Shown in pieces: positions 53,059-61,700 of a stretch of 64,000 bases of DNA. Position 1 is the first letter of the stretch, and every line of letters starts with the position of its first letter. The notes beneath the pieces were generated by a model. It was not told the origin of the DNA. It ran no database searches and worked only from the letters and a program-made list of their open reading frames with translations. This stretch comes from UBA2336 sp049306095. Its GTDB lineage: Bacteria > Bacteroidota > Bacteroidia > Cytophagales > Cyclobacteriaceae. The DNA lies in contig JBAQPU010000012.1 of NCBI GenBank assembly GCA_049306095.1, forward strand, positions 62,001-126,000, read 5' to 3'. The translations under genes and the position numbers were made by a program.

Positions 53059-53835
53059 ATGGCCATTGTTACGCTGCTTACAGATTCGGGCGAAAGCGAC
53101 CACTACGTAGCAGCTATTAAAGCCAGGATATTAACTGTCAATACAGGCATTAAACTGGTTGACATCACTCATCAGGTTAAACCATGCGACATTGCGCATG
53201 CTGCCTTTGTTCTGCGATCGGTTTTCAGAGAATTCCCGAAAGGCACCACGCACCTGGTAGGTGTGCACGCGGCCGGCCAGCGGGACGAGGCCTACCTTGC
53301 CATTCAACTTGAAGATCATTACTTTATTGGAACCGATAATGGTTTGTTCGGACTAATCAGTGAAAAGCAACATCAAAATTTAGTTGAGTTAAATTCCATC
53401 AACCCGGTACAAACAACATTTCCTGAAAAAGACATTTTCGCACCGGCTGCCGCCAAACTGGCCAGCGGTGTAGCGATTCGTGACCTTGGCAAGCCGATGG
53501 ATGTCTTTAAAAAGATGATTGACCGGCAAGTGAAAGCCACCAAAAAGCAAATTGCCGGACATGTAATCCGTGTTGACAATTTCGGAAACCTGCTGACGAA
53601 TATTCCAAAAGAAGCCTTTGATATTTTAAGCAAAGGAAAAACCTACACCATTCAATTTGGAGGCGAGAAATTCAAACGGGTTCATACACAATACAACCAG
53701 GCCGAAGAGGGAGATTGCTTTATACTGTTCAACACGTTAGGTTTTTTAGAAATTGGAATATATAAAGGTCATGCTTCTGAGCTTTTGGGGTTAACCTATG
53801 GAAGCATGGTGACTATTATTTTTGATGAGGGTTAA
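53059..53835 (+). CDS. SAM hydroxide adenosyltransferase (DUF62 family)
   Basis: A 258-residue protein of the S-adenosylmethionine hydrolase/halogenase (DUF62) family, which cleaves SAM to adenosine and methionine using water or halide. The pattern MAIVTLLTDSGESDHYVAAIK and IKLVDITHQVKPCDIAHAAFVL fits the N-terminal domain; YFIGTDNGLFG and HVIRVDNFGNLLTNI mark the core and C-terminal domains. It lacks an obvious halogenase-specific loop, so hydroxide is the likely nucleophile. ATG 53059 follows a 144-bp region divergent from phoH. Confidence 0.9.
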   Translation: MAIVTLLTDSGESDHYVAAIKARILTVNTGIKLVDITHQVKPCDIAHAAFVLRSVFREFPKGTTHLVGVHAAGQRDEAYLAIQLEDHYFIGTDNGLFGLISEKQHQNLVELNSINPVQTTFPEKDIFAPAAAKLASGVAIRDLGKPMDVFKKMIDRQVKATKKQIAGHVIRVDNFGNLLTNIPKEAFDILSKGKTYTIQFGGEKFKRVHTQYNQAEEGDCFILFNTLGFLEIGIYKGHASELLGLTYGSMVTIIFDEG

Positions 53836-53841
53836 ATGCCG

Positions 53842-53883
53842 GGATTTAGGATTTAGGATTTGAGATTTGAGATTTGGGATTTG
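53842..53883. repeat. Heptamer tandem repeat (six copies)
   Basis: Units GGATTTA, GGATTTA, GGATTTG, AGATTTG, AGATTTG, GGATTTG run head to tail between the SAM-hydrolase gene stop and the next start. A slippage-type microsatellite. Confidence 0.85.
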
Positions 53884-53894
53884 GAACATAGAAT

Positions 53895-54188
53895 ATGATT
53901 ATAAGGATTGTTCGCATGCATTTTACCGATGCCGGGGTAGATGAGTTTCTGGAAATATTTAACCGGAATAAATCAGCCATCCGGAATTTCCCCGGTTGCT
54001 CGCACCTGCAACTTTTAAAAGATGCAGAAGATCCGAATACCTATACAACGTTAAGTCATTGGGATAATCAACAAAGTTTGGATAATTACCGGAAATCTGA
54101 ACTTTTTGGGAGTGTGTGGGGCAGGGTTAAAACACTCTTTGCCGAGCGGACGCAGGCGTTTTCTCTTGAGCGGTTTATTGAGGTGTAA
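53895..54188 (+). CDS. Antibiotic-biosynthesis-monooxygenase (ABM) fold protein
   Basis: A 97-residue small alpha/beta-barrel (ferredoxin-like) protein with the ABM pattern: IRIVRMHFTDAGVDEFLEIFNRNKSAIRNFPGCSHLQLL and the Tyr/His loop SHWDNQQSLDNYRKSELF. Members act as quinol monooxygenases or stress-related oxygenases, usually as dimers. The catalytic activity cannot be stated from sequence. The start is ATG 53895, 12 bp after a heptamer repeat. A terminator-like hairpin (54198-54216) follows. Confidence 0.82.
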   Translation: MIIRIVRMHFTDAGVDEFLEIFNRNKSAIRNFPGCSHLQLLKDAEDPNTYTTLSHWDNQQSLDNYRKSELFGSVWGRVKTLFAERTQAFSLERFIEV

Positions 54189-54197
54189 TACATTGAA

Positions 54198-54227
54198 AAG
54201 TGAGAGCATCTCACTTACCCTTTTTTT
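54198..54227 (+). terminator. Terminator between the ABM gene and the mlaD-like gene
   Basis: AAGTGAGA-GCA-TCTCACTT (54198-54216) followed by ACCC and TTTTTTT. The hairpin overlaps the stop codon of the convergent MlaD-type gene (54211-54213). Confidence 0.65.
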
Positions 54228-55182
54228 GCTTTTTTTCCTGCTTTTTAAAATATTCCCGAAATAGAAAATGTTCTCTCATGGCCATCATGTTTTCATTGAA
54301 CCGATTGGTACCCTGTTCAATATTTTCGAGACTCTGATTCAATTTTTTAACCAACATGGTATCAGCCACTAACGCACCGGCCATTCCATCGCCTTGTTTT
54401 ACACGTTCAATCAATTTGTAAAAATCGGCAGCTGCAGCAGAAGTTTGAGTACTTACGTGTTGAATTTCAGCCATGCTTTGCCGGAGCTGGTTGATCATGA
54501 CTGTATCTGCAATAAGGGCACCGGCCAAACCATTTCCTTGCTTGACGTCATGAATCAGGTCAGTGATCGAATTCCCAGCATCTGCAGCATTTTTTCCTGC
54601 CTCCTTAATATGGGAGGCTGCTTCTTTCAAGTCGCGTGCGATCAGTGTATCCGAAAGCAATTTCCAAAGGCTATAGCTATTATTTATTTTAAGCGTAATC
54701 CTTCGAAGGTCACTGGTAATAACCGCCAGGTTATCGTTTGTAAAATTTAATGTTCTCAGCATTTCATCTGTCTCGATGGGCACACGCGAATAGATTGTAT
54801 CGTTTTCTTCTACAGGCTTTGAAAGGGTCGATTGTGAATTTATATTAATCAACTTATTTCCCATTAGCCCATCTGTGCCAACAGAAGCAATAGAGTTTTT
54901 CTTTATGTAAGGTCTTATACTTTTGTCGATGACCATCGTAACTAAAATATTTGTATCACTTTTAATGGTAATTTCTCGAACTGTACCAACATCAATACCA
55001 GCGAATCGAACATTATTACCGGGCATGAGGCCATTTACATTTTGAAAACTTGCGTTAATTGTGATTGTCGAGCCAAACAAGTTTCGGTTACTCCCAATCA
55101 GGTACAATGACGTGACTAAAAAAATTATACCGGCCATTACAAATAGTCCGAGTTTAACATTATCCATTGGCCTTGTTTTCAT
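54211..55182 (-). CDS. MlaD family (MCE-domain) lipid transport protein
   Basis: A 323-residue protein: one N-terminal membrane helix (residues about 10-28, LGLFVMAGIIFLVTSLYLIG), the MCE domain (about 35-115, NVRFAGIDVGTVREITIKS, VTMVIDKSIRPYIKKNSIASVGTDGLMG), and a long helical C-terminal part (about 150-310). It would form a hexameric periplasmic ring passing phospholipid between membranes as the substrate-binding part of an Mla-type importer. The last gene of an mlaE-mlaF-mlaD operon (6 bp after mlaF). No MlaB or MlaC gene is in the window. Confidence 0.92.
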   Translation of the reverse strand: MKTRPMDNVKLGLFVMAGIIFLVTSLYLIGSNRNLFGSTITINASFQNVNGLMPGNNVRFAGIDVGTVREITIKSDTNILVTMVIDKSIRPYIKKNSIASVGTDGLMGNKLININSQSTLSKPVEENDTIYSRVPIETDEMLRTLNFTNDNLAVITSDLRRITLKINNSYSLWKLLSDTLIARDLKEAASHIKEAGKNAADAGNSITDLIHDVKQGNGLAGALIADTVMINQLRQSMAEIQHVSTQTSAAAADFYKLIERVKQGDGMAGALVADTMLVKKLNQSLENIEQGTNRFNENMMAMREHFLFREYFKKQEKKQKKGK

Positions 55183-55187
55183 AGTTT

Positions 55188-55925
55188 CTAAGCAAAAAAC
55201 TCATATATTTTAGGATCACTCGAAGCAGCTAATTGGCTATACGATCCTTCAGCGTAACATTTTCCATCGATTAACATCCCTACCCGATTTGAGATCATAC
55301 GGATACAATTCATATCGTGTGAAATAATAATAGAAGATGTATTGTATTTTTTCTGAACTGCAAGTATCAGTTTACTGATTTCGCGAGCCGTGATGGGATC
55401 AAGACCAGTAGTAGGCTCATCGTATAAAATAATTTTTGGCCGCAAGATGAGCGTTCGTGCCAATGCAATCCGTTTGCGCATCCCTCCTGATAACTCCGCA
55501 GGCATCATATCAACCGTGTGCGAAAGGCCTACATTTTCAAGGACTTCCATCACCAGGTTCTCAACTTCATCCTTGTTATGTTTTTCATCATCCCAATGCC
55601 TGCGTAACGGAAACTCAAGATTCTCGCGCACGGTCATAGAATCATAAAGTGCATTGCTTTGAAATAAAAAACCTACCTCTACCCGCATTTGATCCATCTC
55701 TTCCCTGTTAAAAGCACTTATATCATGACCGAAAACCTTGATACACCCATTGTCGGGCGTCAATAAGCCAATAATACATTTGATCAAAACAGATTTACCA
55801 GATCCCGATTTACCAAGCACGACAAGATTTTCACTGCTATATAAATTCATCGAGAACTCACGCAACACATGATTGCTGCCAAAAGACTTACTCAGGTTTT
55901 CTAATTTCACTACAACTTCAGTCAT
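55188..55925 (-). CDS. MlaF family ABC transporter ATP-binding protein
   Basis: A 245-residue ATPase. Walker A GKSGSGKS at residues 38-45; signature motif LSGGMRKR; Walker B KIILYDEPTTGLDP. The sequence NLVVLGKSGSGKSVLIKCIIGLLTPD is the typical MlaF-type pattern. It energises the MlaE permease and MlaD ring. The ATG at 55925 is chosen; a TTG at 55931 directly follows the MlaE stop (55932-55934). Both give essentially coupled translation. Confidence 0.94.
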   Translation of the reverse strand: MTEVVVKLENLSKSFGSNHVLREFSMNLYSSENLVVLGKSGSGKSVLIKCIIGLLTPDNGCIKVFGHDISAFNREEMDQMRVEVGFLFQSNALYDSMTVRENLEFPLRRHWDDEKHNKDEVENLVMEVLENVGLSHTVDMMPAELSGGMRKRIALARTLILRPKIILYDEPTTGLDPITAREISKLILAVQKKYNTSSIIISHDMNCIRMISNRVGMLIDGKCYAEGSYSQLAASSDPKIYEFFA

Positions 55926-55931
55926 GATCAA

Positions 55932-56714
55932 TCAGGTTAATCCCAGCAGATCGGTTATCTGAACAGCAACTAAATCAATAATAAACACAAGCAAAGAAGC
56001 CACCACAACTGCTGAGTTGGCCGATCGGCCAACTCCTTCAGTTCCTTTATCAGAATAATATCCCTTATAACAGCCAACAAGACCAATTGCGAAACCAAAG
56101 AAAAATGTTTTGACAATTGCCGGCACGATGTCACCATAACTTAACGCGTCATACACCTGTGTCCAGTACAAATGCCAACTGACACTACCTCGGATATTAA
56201 CACCCAGGTAACTACCATATAAAGCAATCGCATTTGAAAGACTTGATAAAACAGGGATCATCAGGGTGGTAGCAAAAATGCGCGTAACAATTAAATATTT
56301 GAATGGATTGGTACCCGACACCTCCATTGCATCAATTTGTTCGGTAACCCGCATGGAGCCAAGTTCCGCTCCCATTCCTGATCCAATTTTTCCGGCACAA
56401 ATTAGAGCAGTAATAACAGGAGATATCTCTCGCACAAGCGAAATTGAAACCATGCTGGGCAACATCGATTCTGCCCCAAATTCAACCAGTGTAGGACGAG
56501 ATTGAATAGTTAGGACCAACCCCATAATAAAGGCCGTGATGCCCACTAATGGTAACGATTTATATCCTACCCAATAACATTGACGAATAACTTCTTTAAA
56601 CTCAAACCGCGGCCTAAACCCCTCCGCGATAAATCGACCAACAAAATGCGCTATTCCGCCAACTTCATTTAGGAATTGAGTGAGGCCTTTCATGGTTGAC
56701 CCGATTTTTCGCAT
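55932..56714 (-). CDS. MlaE family ABC transporter permease
   Basis: About 260 residues with five or six membrane segments. The MlaE/DUF140 pattern is clear: YVGYKSLPLVGITAFIMGLVLTIQ, SLVREISPVITALICAGKIGSGMGAELGSMRVTEQIDAMEVSGTNPFKYLI and FIIDLVAVQITDLLG. It is the inner-membrane channel of the phospholipid transporter. Start at ATG 56714 (MRKIGSTMKG); ATG 56693 is also possible. The stop directly precedes mlaF. Confidence 0.92.
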   Translation of the reverse strand: MRKIGSTMKGLTQFLNEVGGIAHFVGRFIAEGFRPRFEFKEVIRQCYWVGYKSLPLVGITAFIMGLVLTIQSRPTLVEFGAESMLPSMVSISLVREISPVITALICAGKIGSGMGAELGSMRVTEQIDAMEVSGTNPFKYLIVTRIFATTLMIPVLSSLSNAIALYGSYLGVNIRGSVSWHLYWTQVYDALSYGDIVPAIVKTFFFGFAIGLVGCYKGYYSDKGTEGVGRSANSAVVVASLLVFIIDLVAVQITDLLGLT

Positions 56715-56801
56715 TCCTAAATTTGAAAAGCAAGTCAAAATAAATTCGTGATAAATATCAGGTTGTCTATATGATCATCGTCAGTAATAATATAGGTTAA
56801 T

Positions 56802-57302
56802 ATGAATAGGTTCACCTACCATTTACCATCAAAAATTGAAACAATCTTTATGCTTGGCGAATTAACCGAAGAACAAATCGATCATGTATTACAAAGCCAG
56901 GTTGTGGGCAGACTAGGTTGCAGTAACAATACGGACATCTACGTGGTTCCTGTCACGTTTGCCTACGATGGCACTTATATCTATGTTCTTTCTAAGGAAG
57001 GTACAAAAGTTAATATGATGCGAAGAAACCCAAATGTTTGCTTTGAGGTGGATGTCATTGAAAATATGGCCAACTGGAGAAGTGTGATTCTTTGGGGTGA
57101 GTATCAGGAGCTGGAAGACGATAGGGAAAAAAGGAAAGCCATGAATATCCTGGCTAATAAAGTAATGCCATTAATTACCAGCGAAACTATAAAACCGCTC
57201 CGTCAACCAATGGCGCCTCACATCGTTGAAAAAGAAAAAAAACCAATAGCGTATCGGATATTAATAACGAAAAAGACAGGTCGATTTGAAAAGGTATACT
57301 GA
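56802..57302 (+). CDS. Pyridoxamine 5'-phosphate oxidase-like flavin-binding protein
   Basis: A 166-residue split-barrel flavoprotein of the PNPOx-like superfamily. The pattern VVGRLGCSNNTDIYVVPVTFAYDGTYIYVLSKEGTKVNMMRRNPNVCFEVD and WRSVILWGEYQEL is typical of stand-alone FMN-binding members, often of unknown substrate. Divergent from the mlaE gene. The start at ATG 56802 (MNRFTYHLPSKIE) is unambiguous. Confidence 0.87.
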   Translation: MNRFTYHLPSKIETIFMLGELTEEQIDHVLQSQVVGRLGCSNNTDIYVVPVTFAYDGTYIYVLSKEGTKVNMMRRNPNVCFEVDVIENMANWRSVILWGEYQELEDDREKRKAMNILANKVMPLITSETIKPLRQPMAPHIVEKEKKPIAYRILITKKTGRFEKVY

Positions 57303-57352
57303 AATCAATTCCCGACTGGATTACTCTGGCACCGGAATAATTAAAATTTATT

Positions 57353-57892
57353 TTACTTGGCTGGTCCCACCAACGGTAAATCAACAACCTCAACTCTCCA
57401 TTTAGTCATTACATCTTTCCGTGAGTTTCGTACGGCAGTGTTAATACTTAGTGCAATCAACGCTGCACCAATTCCAACTTCGGCCACTACCCACCCTTCA
57501 CCGGATGATCCTCCATCGGTACAGTCAGGGCAAGGGTCACTATTTGAACTTTGAATTGAGCCTACAATGATTCCAACACCCGCAAAAGTTCCAAGACCAA
57601 CAAGGAAACCAGATCCCTTTCGTCTTCTCCCAATCGATTTTATCTCATCCATTTTCACATCCTTTCCTGAGATGGTAATCAAGTTTTCTTCAACTTTATC
57701 GATCGTTCCTATTGTTCCCGATTTACTGTTTTGTAAAAAATAAGAAACTCTATTACCTTCCTTTAATAGAATCTTTTTCTTACTGGTTAAGTTTGTTAGC
57801 TGCACGGACTTTTGAGCATAAATCGTGTTGCCTATTACAACCAATCCATTACAAAGGAGAAGCGCGATTACTAATCTGGTTTTCTGTGTCAT
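57353..57892 (-). CDS. Exported membrane-associated hypothetical protein
   Basis: About 179 residues. Signal-like N-terminus MTQKTRLVIALLLCNGLVVIGNTIYAQ, then a region that may resemble a small beta-domain (KEGNRVSYFLQNSKSGTIGTIDKVEENLITISGKDVKMDEIKSIGRRRKG) and two hydrophobic helices (FLVGLGTFAGVGIIVGS, VVAEVGIGAALIALSINTAV) separated by a short CPDC-containing loop. I do not recognise the family. Start at ATG 57892, because the ATG at 57934 begins in the poly-T/A tract. The upstream DNA has an A15 tract on the plus strand (57913-57927), which could allow slippage in the promoter. Confidence 0.7.
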   Translation of the reverse strand: MTQKTRLVIALLLCNGLVVIGNTIYAQKSVQLTNLTSKKKILLKEGNRVSYFLQNSKSGTIGTIDKVEENLITISGKDVKMDEIKSIGRRRKGSGFLVGLGTFAGVGIIVGSIQSSNSDPCPDCTDGGSSGEGWVVAEVGIGAALIALSINTAVRNSRKDVMTKWRVEVVDLPLVGPAK

Positions 57893-57897
57893 GTTTG

Positions 57898-57927
57898 TTT
57901 TTTTTGAAATATAAAAAAAAAAAAAAA
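57898..57927. repeat. Homopolymeric tracts in the promoter of the hypothetical gene
   Basis: T8 (57898-57905) and A15 (57913-57927) lie 6-35 bp upstream of the ATG at 57892. They could make expression phase-variable through slippage but may also be a sequencing artefact in length. Confidence 0.7.
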
Positions 57928-57970
57928 CCATCAAATACTACTGAAGGCCTTCCTTTTTTTCTGTATAAAC

Positions 57971-57998
57971 AAAAAAGGCTGCTCTTTTGAGACAGCCT
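57971..57998 (-). terminator. Terminator-like hairpin after the degenerate tRNA copy
   Basis: AGGCTG-CTC-TTTT-GAG-A-CAGCCT (57976-57998) preceded on the plus strand by AAAAAA, so on the minus strand it reads hairpin then TTTTTT, in the same position relative to the tRNA copy as 58425-58448 is to the intact tRNA. Confidence 0.75.
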
Positions 57999-58006
57999 CT
58001 TTAATG

Positions 58007-58100
58007 TACCTAAGGCCGGTTCCGATAGTTATCGGAACGAACCGGCACGCCCGAAGGCACACGATTTGTCTCCATAGCTATCGGGGTGCGCTCAGCCCCT
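58007..58100 (-). pseudogene. Degenerate tRNA-Leu copy with palindromic inserts
   Basis: The block shares GTACCTAAGGCCGG, ACCGGCACGCC and GGCACACGATTT with the intact tRNA-Leu at 58452-58533, same orientation. It is interrupted at the T-loop by the palindrome TTCCGATAGTTATCGGAA (58020-58037) and at the anticodon arm by TCCATAGCTATCGGGG (58071-58085-ish). No functional tRNA can fold. The same kinds of palindrome have been inserted twice in one gene remnant. Confidence 0.75.
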
Positions 58101-58108
58101 TACAGCCA

Positions 58109-58402
58109 TTATCCATCCTCAGCGTATTTTTCTTTCAGCCTTATCACGATATCTGTATACTTTATTAGATTCCGAATATAGTTTTTACTTTTCATGCTTT
58201 TGATATGCCTTTCAATTGCTCATGCCTGGGTATAGGATAGGTTTTCAACAAGAAGAAAAAGTTGCCAATCATCTGATTTTGACGTAAAGCCTCTAGGGAA
58301 GACTTTATCAAGATGGTCTTGAAACCGAAATTGGAAATCAAGGCAGCTTCCTGTATAGAATCTGTCAAGTTTTTCGGAATGAAGAATATAAACAGATGCC
58401 AC
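58109..58402 (-). pseudogene. GIY-YIG nuclease gene interrupted by one stop codon
   Basis: Reading from a GTG at 58402 gives MASVYILHSEKLDRFYTGSC, with the GIY-YIG (VYI...YTG) pattern and WQLFLLVENLSYTQA, then a TGA at 58220-58222, then in the same frame AIERHIKSMKSKNYIRNLIK continuing to IRLKEKYAEDG and TAA at 58109-58111. The full frame is about 97 residues, matching the usual length of this GIY-YIG subfamily (with the second-helix Glu in IERHIK after the stop). A single nonsense change in an otherwise complete gene suggests recent inactivation or an assembly error. It lies between an intact tRNA-Leu and a degenerate copy of the tRNA 3' part. Confidence 0.85.
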
Positions 58403-58421
58403 TATTAAAATAGTTACAAAC

Positions 58422-58448
58422 AAAAAAGGATGGCGAATGCCATCCTTT
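58422..58448 (-). terminator. Terminator of tRNA-Leu
   Basis: Perfect 10-bp stem AAAGGATGGC-GAAT-GCCATCCTTT (58425-58448); on the minus strand it starts 3 bp after the tRNA 3' end and is followed by TTTTTTG. Confidence 0.85.
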
Positions 58449-58451
58449 CAG

Positions 58452-58533
58452 TACCTAAGGCCGGAATCGAACCGGCACGCCTTACGGCACACGATTTTGA
58501 GTCGTGCGCGTCTACCAGTTCCGCCACTCAGGC
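58452..58533 (-). tRNA. tRNA-Leu (anticodon CAA)
   Basis: The reverse complement folds as a class II tRNA: acceptor GCCTGAG with CTTAGGT, D-arm with AACTGGTAGAC, anticodon arm CACGA-CTCAAAA-TCGTG with anticodon CAA (reads UUG), a short variable arm, and T-arm GCCGGTTCGATTCCGGC. Discriminator A; CCA is not encoded. A strong terminator follows directly. The anticodon and length (82 nt) fit tRNA-Leu. Confidence 0.92.
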
Positions 58534-58536
58534 ATG

Positions 58537-58681
58537 CGATCAGGACTTGATCGGGGTGCAAATATGAACAAACTTTGAAAAATGAGCAAAACCAATCAAA
58601 AGAAAAGCAGCACCTTGCCGGACTTGTTCCGGCATCCGCATTTTCAGAACTCCAAAATGGGATCGCGGCACCGGGCCGCGA
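58537..58681. repeat. Cluster of three short palindromes
   Basis: Three 6-7-bp stem, 5-nt loop hairpins: CGATCA-GGACT-TGATCG (58537-58553), GCCGGA-CTTGT-TCCGGC (58617-58633), TCGCGGC-ACCGG-GCCGCGA (58663-58681). All lie in non-coding DNA between the tRNA and the S41 peptidase stop. Confidence 0.75.
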
Positions 58682-58705
58682 ATACTCACTTTTTTTGCAA
58701 GTGGA

Positions 58706-61700
58706 TTACTTCTTCGCGTCAATTTGTTTCAGCAATTCATCCACAGCTGTTTTTAACTGGTCATCTGTTCCCTTTGCAATCCAATCCGGTGAATTATACA
58801 CCGTAATATCCGGAATAGCCGGGCCAAGTTCCTGGTTCTTATCGGTAGCCTTCGTAAACCATCCGCGGAATGGCAATCGAACAAACGATCCATCCAGTAA
58901 CGGCCGGCCTCCTGTTGAAATCACTGAACCATTGGTAGCCACTCCAACCAATTTTCCGATACCTAATGTTTTATACGCATGCGAAAAAATTTCGGCATTG
59001 GAATAGCTGCCTTCATTACATAGCGCAATAGAAGGTTTCATCCAGGCTGAGAAAATCAAGCGTTCACCAACGGGATAATACTCGCGGAATTTAGCCTTAT
59101 CACGTTCGAGGTTTTCGCTTGCGCCTCGCGGAATAGTGTACGCATGTTGCTTATAGTTAAGCACCGCCATCAAATAGTCGGTTGTGGATCCTCCACCATT
59201 GTACCGAACATCCACCACCAATCCTTCCTTTCCATAGCCTGCCGCTTGCAACTCGCGTTCAAATACCTCAAAACTTGCCATATTCATGGCCTGAATGTGA
59301 ATGTACCCCAGCCTGCCGTTTGAAAACCTATTCACCAATGCTTTCCGGTTATCTACCCATTCTTCATATAACAACTGACGGATGGAATTGACCGGACGAA
59401 TCACTACTTCTCTATCCTTTCCATCGGATCCTCGTACCGAAAGAAGCGTACGTTCGTCCACGTTGGTATTCAATGAACCGTAAAAATTTTCAGTCTCGCT
59501 GCAGGGTACACCATTTACCGCAGTGATGATGTCACCTGTCAATAGCTTACTGGTTTCCTTATTGGCAGGTGAGTTGGGTATCACGCGGTTTACCTTCATC
59601 CCCTCTTTCACCGGAGACAATTCTACGCCCAGCATTCCGGTGGCATCGCGTTGGGTTTCTGCCTGAGCCGGGGTGGAAAGGGCCATATGACTGGAGTTCA
59701 GCTCTCCTAACAAATAATTAAACATATCGCGAAAATCCTCATTGGTGCTGGCGAACACACACAATTCTTTGTATTGATCATGCAAGGCGTTCCAGTTCCT
59801 TCCATGAAACTGCGGATCATAAAATCCATCCCGGATGGTGCGCCAGGCTTCCTCGTAAATCTGCGTACGCTCAGCGATGTAATCAATGTGCTGTTTGGCA
59901 GAATACGGCAGGCTTTCTGTTTTATCTCCTTTGATATCGATTCGGCTCATCGCCCCGCCCGACTTTAGAAAGTACAGGTACTTCCCCTCCCGATCGATCG
60001 ACACATTGCCCGGGTTAGATGCCGATTTGGTAAGTTCTTTCAAGTCCTTCCCGTTCCATTTTATACTGTACAAGTCACGGCCTTTCGCGGTACTGCTCTC
60101 GGCTGTGTAGAAGAAAGTTTCACCATCTTTAGAAATAGCCAGGTTCGATTCGTTGCCCGGGAAACTCGTTACCTGAACCACCCGTTCGTGAATTTTTTCG
60201 AAATCAATTTTTACGGGTTTGTTTTTCGTTTCCTTCTTCTCCTTGTCTTTGTCCGACTTCTCATCTCCTGACAGGTCATCCCAATCCTGTTTCGATTTTT
60301 CAAAATCTTCCTTCTTTAACCACACAAACCAAACATCTTCGCTGCGACCATGGCGGGCTGAAATAAATCCAAGCTTAGAACCATCTGCACTCCAGAATGG
60401 CTGCCCATCGTTACGGGGATGCATGCTTACATTTACAGGTTTACTGCTGTTATCGGCAGCATGGACAAACACCTCTTCATTGAAGTACAGATCTTCCAGC
60501 GAGTATGCTAACCATTTATTGTCCGGGCTCCAACGCATACCACCCGGTGTTGCCCAACCATCGAGCAATATTTTTTCATTACTCAGTTTTCCATCGGGCG
60601 CTATATCACTAACAACTAATGTTCCTCTGCCACGCACATAGGCGATCTTTTTTCCATCGCCAGAAACAACCAGCGCTGATTCGTCTCCGGATGTTTTTGT
60701 GATCCGGGTGACCTCGTGCTTGAGTGACTTAAAAATATTAGTCTGTTGCTTGTCAACCGACCGCGCCATATATATGTCAAAGTTACTATCGTTGCGATCG
60801 GACGTAAACAACACAACCGAATCGCTTAGCCAGGCGATACCCATATCGCGGTAAGCATGATCCGACAGATTTACGGTATTACTTTTATCTTTGCTTGCTT
60901 CCTTTACATAGATTTCGCCCCTGATCGCCAGAGCAATCAATTTTCCGCCTGGAGCAATTTCATATTCATTCGCATCGGAAGAAACGGTTTTGTTTACAAC
61001 CGGATCAAAGCGCACATCGGCCCCGATGTGAACAGTTACTTTTTGCACCGCCTTGGTGCCGGTGTTCAGGGTATAAATATTTTTCTCCCGTTCAAAAACA
61101 ATTGTTTTACCGTCTGCAGAAAGGGAAAAATACCGAATGGAGTAATCTTTAAAGTCGGTAAGTTGTTCGGGATTACCGAGTGGTTTTCCGCTATCATCCA
61201 GTTTTACCCGGAACAAATTATTTCTTCCAGGATTGGCGCTCAGAAAATAAAGCGTACGGCTATCGCCCCAGCGAGGTATGATGTCGTTCGTGTCGAATGA
61301 CGTAATTTTCGAGTACGTTTTATTTTTAGAATCGAACAGCCAGATATCCCGGTTGGAAGGCCCCCGGTAATTTTCTCTGAAAATCGGATTAATATCACCT
61401 CGCGTGAAGGCTATGAATCTTCCATCGGGCGATTGCACAGGATCAAACCCAACAGCATCCATCACTCTTGATTCGGTACCACCGGAAGAAGAAATACTGT
61501 ATACTTCCAGCGGCCGTTCAATCTGTTGAAATTCGCGCGAGGTAGAAAACAAAATATTTCCGGAATTGCTCCAGCTTGAAATAATATCAGCATTGGAGTG
61601 GAAAGTCAACCGTTTGGGTACTCCCCCTTCCGCAGGAACTACAAAGATATCGTTGTTGCCGTAGCGCGATCCGGAGAAGGCAATGCTTTTATCATCCGGG

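Noticed and set aside
53842..53883. Short repeats as a CRISPR array or origin iterons
   Set aside because: Seven-bp units without spacers; no dnaA, AT-rich unwinding region or replication gene is next to them.
58007..58100. The second tRNA-Leu-like block as a functional tRNA
   Set aside because: The T-loop and anticodon arm are interrupted by palindromes and the 5' half is not recognisable.
58109..58423. TGA in the GIY-YIG frame read as selenocysteine or another recoding
   Set aside because: No SECIS-like hairpin was seen after the TGA and nothing else suggests recoding; the family has an ordinary residue here, so a simple nonsense change is more likely.
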